From the NCBI GenBank assembly GCA_038363925.1, contig JAQQWL010000011.1, forward strand, positions 2,232,001-2,296,000: a stretch of 64,000 nt of DNA, written 5' to 3'. This DNA is from Apiospora phragmitis. Lineage: Eukaryota; Ascomycota; Sordariomycetes; Amphisphaeriales; Apiosporaceae. The notes below the pieces were generated by a model. It saw nothing but the letters and a program-made list of their open reading frames with translations. It was not told the origin of the DNA and made no database searches. The translations under genes and the position numbers were made by a program. The stretch's first letter is position 1, and every line of letters begins with the position of its first letter. Positions 50,384 through 62,700 of this stretch are shown here, one piece after another.

Positions 50384-50978
50384 TTACAGCTTGGCCTTGG
50401 TTTGCGCCTTCTTCAGGATAGGCTCCATCTTGGTCGCCTTCATCACGTCGCCCTTGATCTTGAGCTTGCCCGACATGAACAGCCGCTGCGCATTGCCCTG
50501 GCCAGCAACCAGCTTGCCGAAGTCCTCGTCCGAGAGCATGAGAGTGACTAGAATGCGAAGTGTCTGATTAGCGCCCGTACTGTAACTGCGGAGCATCGAA
50601 TACTTTCACTCTTCCCTCCTTGAGAGGGGCTCATCGGTTCAATACATACCAGTCGGCTTAGTTCCCAGGCCCTTCTCGACAGTGCCCTTCTCCTTAAGGT
50701 CGATGTGCCAGCTGTCCGTCTCGCCGGCCTTGTTCTTTAGCGTGAAGGCAAACATGGCGTTTCCCTGCTTGATGGCATCCTTCTTGTCGGCCTCGCTGGA
50801 GTTCAGGGCAGAGTTAATCGCATCGAAAGCGGCGGACGAGGGGAACTTGTCTGGAGGAACAGGTTGTGCGTTAGTCTCGTATTGTAATTGTATGTTCGAA
50901 CTGCAGGAGATAGGGAGCGCATTCGCCCGCAACCGGTGGCAGGGGAGGGAAAGTGTACATACCATTGGCGAGACCCAT
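50384..50978 (-). CDS. SCP2 sterol-carrier-domain protein with peroxisomal signal
   Basis: Small lipid-binding protein of 126 residues, like fungal peroxisomal non-specific lipid-transfer proteins. Exons 50978-50963, 50850-50650 and 50547-50384. The start is MGLANDKFPSSAAFDAINSA; the first coding exon is 16 nt and encodes MGLAN. The SCP2 fold is visible as AMFAFTLKNKAGETDSWHID, then the loop TPTG-V (LGTKPTGVTLMLSDEDFGKL), GNAQRLFMSGKLKIKGDVM and a C-terminal helix. The last three residues, AKL, form a PTS1-type peroxisomal targeting signal. Both introns have GTATGT donors. The likely role is in peroxisomal fatty-acyl or sterol handling. Confidence 0.92.
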
Positions 50979-52240
50979 CTTGACTGACTGGCTGCGATAT
51001 GATGATATAGACTGGGAGAATCGACTTGGACTGTGGTGTGATGAAATATGTAGATTATGATGACGGTGGGATGGAGGGTAGCGAACGGTAGCTGGTTGTA
51101 CAAATATATTACCCCCGAAATGGGACGACTACCCTCGCTCGGCAAAGGGCCCCTAGACTATGACGCTCTAAGCCCGCGCGCGCGCGACCACATGTGAAGC
51201 GAACCTCGGCGCTTTCTTTCGCAATCCCGTTTCATGTGGTTCGACCATGCTAACCTTTAGTGCCAGGCCGTGCTTTCGGATTCGCTTCCAGGCTCAAAAG
51301 TGGCTGGAATCCGAGCAAGCCCAACTAAAGCCGCGAGTCAGCAGCCAATCTTTTGTGGCTGAGGACGGGCATTCAGTGAGCACGCAGCAGAAAGATCTAC
51401 AGCTAGGAGGCCAAACCCCACACTGACTGGCCTGGGGTAATTCCATCATGTAGCATCAACCAAACAGCCTCGGAGCTTGTCTGTTATGTCTGTGTCGCAT
51501 TGGCCTTCCTGTCAGGAGGGGTTTGCAGCTTGCTTCATGTAGTGGGTGGATGCATGACTTCGAGATTGATCTCTGTCACGGACTGATACTGTGCTGTCGA
51601 CTCCTGGATCCGCGCTCGAGGTAATTTGAATTCGCACTGCAAGTCTCACAAGTACTGGCGAACAGCTCAGGGGATACGAAACTTTATTACGTGAGAAGCC
51701 AATGCGCCCAGCGCGTAGGCACGTAGGCACGTAGCAGCAACCGGGTTAAGGCCACCGACGAGTATATTACTGTCAGACCCCTGGATCAAGACGCCACAAC
51801 ACAATGACCCATCGAACGCCCACTCCTCCTCTCCTTCCTCCTCCGCCCCCTTGGCAGCCAGAACGTCAGAAGGTTAGTGGCACTTTATTCCGAATACTTC
51901 GGCGAAGCCCTACTACAGTGGCAGCAGCGCCTGCGATCTCAGAACCTGGTCCTGACCGACCACTGCTACCCTTCCCTCTAGATGGCTGCGCTTCCGTGTG
52001 TTCGACGTAGCCGCAGCTAGGAAGACTACATCACCCACTTCCTCTTTCACACTAACCATCTTCTTTGGCTTGATCACTGAACTACCAGTTCGAACGTCCT
52101 CCACGTTGACATTGGTGCTTACTAGCGTAATGCTTGATTCTTCCTGCTTGGCCGCGACTTTCCCCCCTTTTCCGGGCTATCCCATGGCTCTTCATTCCTC
52201 TCCTCTTTCTTTGCTATAGACTTTTGGACATTCTCTCACG
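50979..52240. other. intergenic, no supported gene
   Basis: A minus-strand frame at 51913-52160 reads Lys/Glu-rich peptides (VIKPKKMVSVKEEVGDVV) and could be the tail of the decayed BRCT gene next to it. Nothing else is recognisable. A short GC alternation occurs at 51174-51187 and a GTAGGCAC pair near 51715. Confidence 0.35.
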
Positions 52241-52247
52241 CCTTCTC

Positions 52248-52706
52248 CTCATTATTTCATGTCAGCTTTTGCGCCCCCTTTCTCACTTTCCACGGCGGGC
52301 TGTATTGGGACACTCCCATCCTCGTACTTCGCATCCCCCTTTTGGATGATGATCTCCATAAAATCTTGCTCATTGAGTATCTTGGAACCATGGGTGCCAA
52401 AGGCAGGCGACTTTCCTAGAAGCAGGTTGCATGCCTACCACTGCGTAGCTCGTGGTCTCACTTGGGTTTGACTCAACAACTCCAATACTTGTAACCATGA
52501 CCTTGGCTCCATCATGTGTCATCGCATTGAGTATACCAGTAACTACAAAGGTCGGGTTGCTTCCAGAAATACCATCGGCAAGCTGTCTGGCAGTGGGCTC
52601 GGACTTTGAGAATCACGAGTGTGCTGTCCGGGACTCGCCTCTAGACGGCAAAGATGAGCCCGGTATCTGCCTCGTCGCCGATGGTGACGTGTTGATGCTG
52701 TCGAGC
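52248..52706 (-). pseudogene. decayed RFC1-like BRCT domain segment
   Basis: On the minus strand a BRCT-like domain resembling that of replication factor C large subunit can be read with defects. Order: ALDSINTSPSATRQ, an in-frame TGA near 52609, then ARQLADGISGSNPTFVVTGIL, ETTSYAVVGMQPAS, a one-base frame change near 52415-52420, and FGTHGSKILNEQDFMEIII ending at a TAA near 52259. In RFC1 proteins the corresponding order is a linker with 'DxIPT', then FVFTGxL, KTSYVVLG and xxKTINEDxLFELI, which these segments parallel. I see no AAA+ ATPase portion of RFC1 nearby. It may be a fragment of a duplicated gene or a diverged BRCT gene with unresolved introns; homology is by eye only. Confidence 0.45.
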
Positions 52707-53253
52707 GCGATGGGTAATGGAACCATAAGGTAGGTATAATGATGGGGCCGACCTTGATAGGCGAGTGGGAAAAGCTCAGGGGGGTCCCTTCTTTAAGATC
52801 ATCCAACGCACTCCATTGAAGTATTCGTCGACAATATGGCCCTGAGCCACTACGCGGCGGACTCTAACTTGTAGCTCGGGCAACTCAGCTAACTCATCGA
52901 CCCCCTTTTCATTTTCGTCAGTCATAGGCCCCGACCTCGTCGTTCGAGTATATTGCCGTCTGTAGGTTCCGGAGCTGTTTTCCGGGAACACTGCGGTGGC
53001 TCACCCACACAACAAGCCCCGGCCAGTTCTGCTTGGCTAATACGACACAATCGCTACTGCTCACTTGATGGTATGTGCTGGGGGGCGCAGGGACTGGACA
53101 ATGGCCAACGTGAGATTGCCTAAGTACACGAGCGCCTACTGTACCACTGAAACGATGGACAACATGGTGAGCTGGCTCCACGAGAAACGGAGGGAGCTGC
53201 GTTGGCAACATCGCATCAGGCTGGGATGATGCGCGTGAGGGAGACCCTTGCAT

Positions 53254-56200
53254 CCAGGTGAAAGAGCGCGGGGGCTAGCTTCGCGTTCTGCTACTAGTAA
53301 TGCTAGGCTTTGGACGGGTTCCTTGATCCCCTACCCAGAAATAACCTTAACTCAGTGGGGTCTCTGTCAGTGGAGAGAGTGTGCGGGAAGAGTGTGGAGA
53401 GTATACTAGTCAACTATATCTCAAACAGTTATAGAGTTTATAAGTCCATGGATTCTCTAAACCATAAAGGGGGTGTGATATCCAGGCTTTACAGTCTTAT
53501 TCGGGTCACTTCACTGACCGAACTGCTAGCCTATTGTGCTCGATAGGTATATGTCATATAACTAGGCGCTTGAGTCACCCGTCACTACCGCAATGGATGC
53601 TTCTGGAGGGAAGCAGTGATGCACGCCTAGCTGGAACGGACAGGACTTGGGAAATATACCCCAGTATGCCTAGCCCAGTATAGTAACGCAGCATCGCAAT
53701 ACGCCGCATCTGCGGTTTGATATCGCTTCGGACAACGGGTATCGTGGATCCAATAGGAACGTTCCAGCATGTAGCTCCGCATCACCCCGCCTCGTTTCCT
53801 ATATGAAGAAGAAAATACCACATGGATGCCAAAGTCAGCCAACCAGAGCAAAGGAACTCCGAGAACCAGTTTCCCGTTGATCTCCTCGAATATACTTGCA
53901 AGTACTCAAAGAATAGCATACCGCTTAGGGTGGCATCAGGGATCAAGAAGCGCATAGATGCATAGGTAAACACTTACATAGGTTTCCCTTTCTCCGGAGC
54001 TTTTATTATCTTTCTTGTGTTAGTAAACCTATAGTCAGCATCCTGTATAGAGGTCGCTTCGCAATAATGCAGCTCAATGACGGAGCCAGTGCTCTCGCGG
54101 GTTCAACAACCCCCTCGCTCGCCCTGACTACTTATGTAGTACCTAATAGGCGAGTGAACTCCGCCGGGAGTCCCGACAATGGAGTCCCTGAGAGTGCTAG
54201 GAAATGTAACTGCTAGTGTAATGCTCAAAAGTGCCTGCGACCTGCGCCATCGCACCATGCCCTTTCGCCATCCATGTGATTGCCTTAAGTCCGCACGTCA
54301 AACTGTATTTCCGCGGGATCTACCCGACCTCTCGGTTTGCTCCAGATAAACTAAAACCCCCAAGCGGCAGATGAGTGTGGTGTCAGGTGGATTGGCCGGC
54401 TTTGCAACCTCCCAGTAAAGGAAGAATCATATAGAATTCTCCTTACCAACTTCCTATATAAGAAAAAACACCCACCAGACTATCTGCTACAGATGCCGAC
54501 GGAATGGATGGAGGGACACTACCAAGGTCATCTGTAACTACTCTATCAGATTGGTCAACAGCTCTGGGCGGACAAGGTTGACATGCTGCATAAAAATGTG
54601 CGGGTTGTGCTCGCTAGCAGGGTTTCAAGGCCAGCATCGCAAGAAAGCCAGCCCTAGGGCGTGACGAACATCGGGAGAGGACGCAGCAGATAAGCTTCTT
54701 AGTCGAACATGGCCGAGGTTTCTCACGTAAGATTTGGTTTCTGTCTAGCCGTATAAACAAGTGGAAATATTGGGGTTGGTGGCTGCCAGGAGTGAGGATA
54801 TAGCTGGCCCGGACGCATTCTGTAGTAGATATCGAAGTATTAATTATACAGATAGCTGTAAGCCGTATGCGAGTCCAATAGGGAATCTTTGACAAATCTC
54901 GGGGCTTACCATGCCGAGCTTTGATAGTGGTGTCGCCTTATCGGCGGCAGAGCAACAGCCCGGGATATGAATTCCCATAAGCACGCAATGCCATGTCCCG
55001 CAGGCGCAGGGATGTGGCGCACTGAAGTCGATAGAAACTGGTGGACGTACATGAAACCACGAAGCGAGTAAGATTACTCCATGGGACGAACTAGAGCTGC
55101 TCTCCCGGTGGCGAAGCACAAGACTGGGTTGCAATGCCACAAGACGTCGTCTTCTTTCCTCGCTGTCGAAGAGGTTGGAGGTTTCACGGGTGACGCAGCA
55201 TGACCCGTTCAGAGTACCAACGTGGCCGAAAAGGGGAAACCGGGAGGGAGACAGGTTGACCCAGCTCGACAGTTCAGGGGAAGCTCGAGATGTATGGCGG
55301 CTTTTGATTTTGATCGGATCTAGCGGTGACATTGCATGTATTTTCGCTTGGCACCCCTGTCGTTCTGATCGTTGGAAAGGGGGTGAAGAAACCCAGAGGG
55401 GGGTCACAGTCAATCAGACGTCCGTCGTAATGCGAGCCCAGTCCCGACCAGTCAAAATTATCTTGGCGGATCGCTTGGCACTAACCTGATGGGAGTTTTG
55501 ATGGACAGCGGAAAGCCCAATATGACCGAAGTAATCACAGGGCGGAACGACATCGGCGATGAAGAATGGGCGAACTAACAGGCCTCTGCAGATCAAGCTT
55601 GCATGGACTGCTGCGAGAAGTGCCAGTCTCTCTGCTACCGAAAATACCATATGTAGTGGAAAAGTCGAAGGTGTGTGTGCTCCTGTCCTCTGCTTGGCCT
55701 GTTGTCTGTCAACCCCGGCTGGGGATTCCAGGCCGATTTGGGTACTTTTGCTCCTTAGAGGCAATGCGCAAATGCGGGGTGGTGGTGGCACCCTGTCGTT
55801 GTTTCTCGTCTGGATCACTAATGCAATGCATCCAATCCGCATTCGCCCGTCCCCAAAGTGATGATGACCAACAGGGCGTACGCGTGTGTACGTTACCCCG
55901 AACAATGTCCATTGTCGCGGGCCATGGGAAAGAACAGAACGGATGTCATCATGAGACTCTGTCATGTGTTTTTGGAAGTCGTCGTCGTCCGTTGGTTTGG
56001 GCGGATGTCGCACCGATCCCCGCGAGCAGAAGAGAAGGAAGGAATAAATCAGATTAGGGGTAGGGGAAGCAAAAAGAAAACCCGAAAAGAAAGAAACCCA
56101 TGAAGAAATCAGCACCCCGGTACAATCTTCAAGCCATGTCGATCTATAGAAGTAAGTTCCCGCGCTGAATGTGTAATACTATGTAAGGGATGGAAGGAAA

Positions 56201-56575
56201 GGGGAGTTACATCCATACTTCTTCCATTGATAGACGAAGGGTGCAGCAGACAACCTTGCTGCCGATGGCCGTGCGGAGGAATACCGTCAAATCGAATCAA
56301 TAGAAATACCCCCCCTCAAGGACAATCAATCGCAGGTCTTCTGCTGACAGAACCACCCACGCCCATGGGAACTTCCAACTGCATCATACTCAACAATCCA
56401 ACCCATATAATGCCCTGACTTATTTACCTAAATACAAACATCCGCCCTCATAAGGCTGACGTGTGCACTACTATAAATGTGAAGTCCCCCAGAAGCCTTC
56501 TTTCTTGTCTTGGTAGTTATTTGCGAGGTATAGCCATCGATATTACACACGTCCTGCTCCACTCAGCCACCCGCT
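53254..56575. other. 3.3 kb region without a recognised gene
   Basis: The 53.3-54.6 kb part is AT-richer than the flanks. A 233-codon open frame on the minus strand (56115-55414) has low-complexity, non-domain character and is probably spurious. No transposase, reverse transcriptase or terminal repeat is identifiable. The last 200 bases lead into the zinc-cluster gene. Confidence 0.45.
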
Positions 56576-58426
56576 ATGGCTTCGGGCGCGGGCAGACGAG
56601 CCCAGGGCTGCTGGACTTGCAAACGTGAGTGCCCAAAAGCCTTTCGTCCCTTCGCAGAGTATACATTCCTCTGACCAGTGGCGGCATCAGAGCGCAAGAT
56701 CGGCTGCGATCGTGGATATCCGGCCTGCAACAACTGTCTCAGGACCGGGAGGGAATGCCTGGGCTATGGCATACGGCTTGCATGGCCCGATCAACCAGAT
56801 GGCCGCCGACGCGTCAACCGCATGCCTGACCGTGTCTTGCACCTCTCCCCACCAACTCCGAGCATTATGGCAAGCAGTTCTTGAACCTGACCTACGCCGA
56901 TCTGGCAAGACCCAGTCATGGTTGCGCCGGCGGAAGCCTGGCCGTCGTCGTCCAAGAGCCGCCCACGCCGCGCCTAAAGTGTTTCGTCCCGTTCGTGCCC
57001 AACATGCACGAAAGGGACACGCATCTCATGCGGTATTGTGAGTTTCTGAAACACTCCTTGTGCTACCACGGGACGGGGCTAAGAAGTCTGGTGCCCAGAT
57101 GAGCAGCGCCTTTCGGGGATGATCTCGACTATTGACATCAACAACGGCTTCCGGGTAGAGCTGCTTCCTATGGCTCTCGGTAATTCGTCTGAAGCTTCGC
57201 ATGGTCTCCATAACGCCATGCTGGCCTTGGCTGCGCTGCGTAAGCGTCCTTGTCTCTTCGTTTGGATGTTCTTTTTATGATAGCTGCGTATCTGCTGTGA
57301 TGTCTAATAGCGCCCATTTGTATTTCTAACCCGGCTCGCTAAACCGTAATCATATAGACCTCTGGGGAACCGTGGAGGCATTCCCATATAAGATAAAAGC
57401 CCTTCGATCACTGTCCTCGTCCATCTCAGCGGGGTCTGTAGGCAGCACGGCTACCCAGCTTGCGACTTCAATGATGCTATGCGTATATAGTGTTCGTTCT
57501 CCCGTTACCTCGGGCTTGATCCAGCCAAACTAACTCCCGGTCCAGGTCTTTGACGAGACTGAAGGCAGCTGGAACATGCATCTGAATGGGGCGAAGAACA
57601 TGCTCAACCAACTGACCATTGCCGGCGGTAATCAGTTCAGGAACTGTTTCTTGTACACATGGTTTCTCTACCATGAAGTCCTCGGCTGCTTCAGCAACCC
57701 TCACCTATACGGGACCCATGGGCCGTCATCCTTGCAGGGCGGACGTGATCTGGGATTGACAAGACCATTGTACGCCCACCGAACCGTCAAATTGCACACA
57801 ATATTGGCTGACGTATTTCACAGATAATCGGTTCTCTCGGCTGTTCTATCGAGGTCATGGAGGTCATCAGCTACGTGAACGGGCTGCGTGCGGCCGACCT
57901 GCGAGGCGACGCGACTCAATACTCTGCCGAGGAGAAGACGCGCAAAAACGAAGAGTGGCACAGAGTTGAAGCCAAACTTGCCACTCTGGAGCAGACTCTT
58001 CATCCAGATTCTATTGATAAGTTAAGCCAATCCGAACGTACTCGGATCCTCATCACTGCCGAGCTCTACCGAGTGGCTGCCTCCCTTTACCTACAGAGGA
58101 CTACCAGCAGCCCCCAAGCCCTGGAGGCCAGGTCGGTATACCTGTTGCAGGCTTTCCAACTGCTAGGGAACCTCAAAATCTGCACAAGTCCTTGGCCACT
58201 GTTTGTCATAGCCTGCGAGTCCGAGGCAGACGAGCAACGAATCGAGATCATGCTGAACCTGGACAAGATGGATAAGGAACGTCACATTGGCAACTACTAC
58301 GTCCTGCGAGAGGTTATCGAGGTATACTGGAAACAACACGACCTCCAAGCTGACAGTACACGACAGTCTCAAACTAAGTGGTGGGACATTGTCGATCTGA
58401 ATACTGCTGCTCCGTGGTTCATCTGA
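56576..58426 (+). CDS. Zn2Cys6 transcription factor with two apparent frameshifts
   Basis: Fungal zinc-cluster regulator of 499 residues after correction. Exons 56576-56624, 56691-57037, 57099-57239, 57358-57491, 57546-57769 and 57824-58426. The zinc cluster is CWTCKQRKIGC...ACNNCLRTGREC, with six residues between cysteines two and three; this fixes the exon 2 start at 56691 rather than an upstream CAG. Conserved later motifs: ISTIDINNGFRVELLPMALG, HEVLGCFSNP, IIIGSLGCSIEVMEVISYVN, RILITAELYRVAASLYLQR, CTSPWPLFVIACES and the C-terminus WWDIVDLNTAAPWFI. One base is missing in the C4 run at 56847-56850 (restoring PTNSEHYGKQFLNLTYADL) and one near 57757 (restoring DLGLDKTIIIGSLGCS). It converges on the nitrilase gene with 68 bases between stops, so it may regulate that gene, which is inference. 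Confidence 0.8.
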
Positions 58427-58494
58427 GTCATGCATACTCGCAATCCTCCAAGTATGTTTCCCAAATACCTGGACCTTACCATCTCTCATTGCGC

Positions 58495-59763
58495 TTATTT
58501 GTCCATGCTCGTCACATGTTTATCTACCGACGGGTTGACTAACAAGCTCAGAAGATCGGGTCGGGCGTAATGCCCAACGACATCGATGAACGCCTTGGGG
58601 TAGTCGATGTCTCGCAAGTTGACATTCACTTTGAGGATGACTTCCTCCCCGGCGCCTACGGGCTCGCAGAGCGGCTTGCCATCGGGCCCGAATATCATCG
58701 AAAACCCACCTCCAGGCTATTGACGAACTGCTGTTAGTCGTCGGCTGCTTCGAGAGATAAGAGCGATGATCGGGCGGGAAAACGTACGGTTTTGGTGACA
58801 GGATTCCCCGTCAAGTTGTTCTTCTCCAGATTCGCCTCAGTTAGTATTTGCGAGGCAACCACGACGAAGCACTGGCCTTCCATGGCCATGAACTGGCTTG
58901 CTCGATAACTCGCCTCCCCTGTTTCGTGGTACAGCCACGGGAGTTTCTTAGGGTCCGGCATCTCAAACTCGGCCGGCCAGCTCGCGACATGAATCTGTAC
59001 GCCCTGGGAGTACTCGTAGTACCGCAAAAGGGGCTGTAGATGCTCCCAGCAGTTCAGGCCACCGATCTTGCCAAACGGAGAAGGCACGACGCATGTGAGC
59101 GACTCGGCCTGCCCCTCGCCCCAGATGGTCCGCTCGATGTGCGTCGGCTTGATTTTTCGACGATGATGGGCAATCTCGCCTTCCGGCGTGATGAACGACT
59201 GGCCCATGTAGAGGCTCCCGTCGTCTCGCTCGCTGTAGCCCAGGACGACGAACATGCCCGCCTTCTTCACCGCCGCCTGTATCCTCCTCATTTCCTCCGA
59301 GTCGCGCTTCAGGGAGTTGTTCATGTATTCGTGGATCACATGGGTGTTTTCGATCACGCTCGACGTCCACATAGACCTGGGCAGTGAGCCAGTCGAGGTT
59401 AGCAGGCAGTACGGAGGATGAGACTTGAGCATGTCAGGCAGCTCACCACTGAAAGAGCACATGTACGTTAGCAGAATACCCTGTAGGGTGGTTGGGAAAT
59501 TCGTAAGGAGTGTCTTGGGCGTAGCACTTCGCATGGGACCAAACAATGTAGCGAACTCCAGACTTTCATATAGAAGGGAGGGAATGACTTATGAAGCTGC
59601 TTACTGGATACCCTGGGATCCAGACTTCTGGGAATCCAAGAACCTGAACACCGTCGGCTGCAGCCTCTTCAATGAGGGAAATTGTCTTGTTCACGCTGCC
59701 CTGGAGGTCTAGCCACACGGGCTCGGCCTGTACTGCGCCCACTCGAACTGTTGTATCAGCCAT
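58495..59763 (-). CDS. nitrilase (cyanide hydratase/nitrilase family)
   Basis: Carbon-nitrogen hydrolase that converts nitriles to acids, or to amides in cyanide-hydratase-like members. Exons 59763-59605, 59448-59447, 59376-58788 and 58716-58495 give 323 residues. The catalytic triad is Glu46 ([11 protein letters not shown]), Lys128 ([20 protein letters not shown]) and Cys163 ([13 protein letters not shown]). The start is [20 protein letters not shown]. The second exon is the dinucleotide TG, which rebuilds the Trp codon of PGYPWSMW; this segment is nearly invariant in nitrilases. Both flanking introns have GTAAGC or GTGAGC donors, GCTAAC branch points and CAG acceptors. The loop after the triad ([16 protein letters not shown]) and the C-terminus GHYARPDLL are typical. 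It resembles arylaceto-/aliphatic nitrilases more than strict cyanide hydratase, but the substrate cannot be read from sequence. Confidence 0.93.
59447..59448 (-). other. 2-nt microexon of the nitrilase gene
   Basis: The dinucleotide TG lies between a 156-nt intron (59604-59449) and a 70-nt intron (59446-59377), each with a perfect GCTAAC branch point. CCA + TG + G gives Pro-Trp of PGYPWSMW. Without it the downstream exon is out of frame. Confidence 0.8.
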
Positions 59764-62700
59764 ATTGGTTGGAGGAGTGTGTTTAAGTAGACCTGAGACT
59801 GTTGAGAGGAATAGCACTGGGTTCAGTTCAGGGGGCGGTTCAGTAGCCTTAAAGCCACCGTTTAAAAGAAGGATGGGAAGCCCAACAGGTGAGGGCAGGA
59901 CCGGAGTATGATAATAACCAGTTTCTGCTACCTATCCCCCTTCCCCTCACTCTCGCGATGAATCCTTCGGCGGTCCGGTCCACATGATCTCGCGAACCAT
60001 TGCAGTGTCTGCTGTCGTGCGGAGGAAGCCAACCACCCAGAACCCCACACGGTCTGCACCTCAACGAAAGGACGCAAGGGAGAGAATCAGGGGCCACGCG
60101 CTTCTCTCATTGGACCAAGTGTGACGCCGTGTCCGTATATGGTTGTATCTTTCATCCCTCTCCAAGGAGGGGGAGAGGACTTGGGGGGAGGGAGATGTTG
60201 CGCGGCACCCTGCCCGTGCCCCGGTCCCGCATACCAATGGGGTTGCTTCACCGCGTGGAGTCTGCGATCGCAAACTCCTTCCGGCGGCAGATGAGCGGCT
60301 TGCAGTTCCCAGATCCCGTGACCTGCACTACATGCATATGTTTAGGCTCCTCTTTTCATATCGTTCGGGACGTTCCGATCCTTCCCAGCCGCCGGCGTAG
60401 AAGAACGGGGTAAGTCGTCCGTGGTGATATTTTCGGGGGAAGCCCGAAAACGAATCCGCTGCTGCCATTGCATTGTGCGTGGGAGGACTTTCCACAGGTG
60501 CTCCTGGGCTTCTGGGGCCACTTCTCAACCCAGTTTCATCACGCCCGATGGTCCTTCCTTTACTGCATCTGGGGAGTCTGATGTCTTGTTACGGCCGACG
60601 GATGTGGGTTAGTCGGTATGCCAGCAGATACGGCTGGCTTGTCATCGAAGCAGCTTGGATCGAGAGCAGCATGGTGCGATGACATAGCTAGAATATCCCC
60701 ACGATTGGGGTTAGATTGGAGATAGATCCTCGCGTGAGAGAAAGAGCGTACCAGTAAAAGGGTGTTTAGTATGGGTTTTTTCGGTTGGGTCTATAAGCTC
60801 GCGAAACACAGGACTGCTAGCATTACGTGTTTCCCGCAAGATGGCTTCCAATACCTCTTTCCACTGCGATGACAAGATATCAACAAGTGTCTTGCTGCTT
60901 CTGATGTCACATATTAACACTCGTCAACTCTGCCGCATCCGCACGTCCGCACGTCTTTTTATACTGGTCAAACAGGTATGCATCACTGCGAGAACGGTGC
61001 GACGGAAAAGACGAGGAGCCAACACAGCTTCGTTACTGAATATATAGTCGGAGGCACAATCAGCGGCTCCCTGGGCAGAAACAAAACCGAACTCGGGCTG
61101 GCGTGTCATCATAACAAGTTAGGAGTCGACGTCAAGCGAACGTTAGCAGCGCTCGCGTGTGCTGGAGGAATGCTGTCGAAACGTCCATCTGCCCTATTTC
61201 ACTCAACTGTCACAATGATCCTCAGGAATAGATCAAGTCGACAAACCACAGAGCCAGTCGCACCAAATCGGCGTCTAGTGCAATGTAAGACGCGAAAGCT
61301 CTGAGGTTACGACTGGAAAGAGGTCTAATAAGAAGGAGGCCGATGGAGAAGAGAACGGATTCATGATGAGAGGCAATGGACATACTATTAATATTCCCCC
61401 TTTTTGGCACATGTCGTGCGGACATATGTTTAGTCCCGCAACCCCAATTAGAATGGCTGCAAAACACGACAGATACCCTAGGGGTAGGAGGTTACGCCAG
61501 AACAGATTTACGAAGCTGCCATCATGTCGTTATAGAATACAATTAGCAACTATTACGTAGAAACAATCACAAGGCATAGTTGGGCATCTCCACGACTTAG
61601 GGCGTGCTGGATCTTGCTTGTCGTCTTGGACAGATAGACAGACGACACCTGCGGTGAAGGCCAGAAAAATGAGGACGAGAGCGCGGGTAAATCGAATCTT
61701 CACTTTACTGATGATGAAGACCGCGGAGGCATATCGTTGTCTCTGTCATGCCTCAGTCGTCCTCGCCCAACGTGCGATTTTGGAGGGGCAACATGATGGC
61801 GTGGAGATGTTACCCAGCACAGGGAAAGGGTTTACCGCTGTGAGACTTATTACCGGTTATCCGTCGCATTCTAGGTAGTCGCTTATGGTTTACCATGTAA
61901 CTCCTGTCTTCTAGATGCCTGCCATTCGTCTCTTGCTTTGGAGGTTTAGGGGGAACCATCACGAATTTACATGGCATGCCCCCTAATTCGCAGCGGCGTG
62001 TCTTAGGTGACGAGGAAACGCATTGCCGGGCCGGCAAGAAACCAAGAGAGTGTGACCCAGTTCACCACCAGCACCGAGATGTGACTCGGAGACGGTTCAT
62101 TGCCACAGCAAAGCTTAAAAGGCCGGGCTCGCAACTTCCAAGGTACAAGCCAGGAACCTTGGGCTGCCACGCACCATTTCGACTAGCGCATAGGGCGACC
62201 CACTCCCGTTCGTGCCTTTACTGTTTCTAGTTTATTTGTCTACGACGTGGTACAGTACTTCCGCGCTTCGGAATCGAAGGGCTGCGGAACCATCGTCAGC
62301 TAAGGTTCTAGCATCACTTTGTTAAGTTGTTTCCAGTGCCAGCCCCTTCCGAGAGCTTGTTTCTGGGTAGGTTCGTAGCTATCGAGCGAGGTCATACGTG
62401 TTAAGATTTAGAGCGTGTCAGGTGGCATGTCTCTCGTATATGATTAGAGATTCACTTCCTGGGATCTTGACGTGCTGATGTTCGGATGATAGACCACGTT
62501 TTTCTCTCTTTCACTGATTGTCCGCGCTCGGACCGCGTTCATCGTGAAGGCATTCCCGTGTGGTGCTGCTTGAGACGAAGGTGAGCTGGTTTCTCGGCAC
62601 AACAAGGCAAGATCATCCAGTGAAGAGGAGTGAAGATCGTCTCCTTAGCGCGAACTGGTCCATACCACTACATACGCTCAGACCTCTTTTCTTCCCAAGG

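Noticed and set aside
55414..56115. 233-codon minus-strand frame
   Set aside because: No recognisable domain, mixed composition and no splice-linked neighbours; consistent with a chance frame in GC-balanced DNA.
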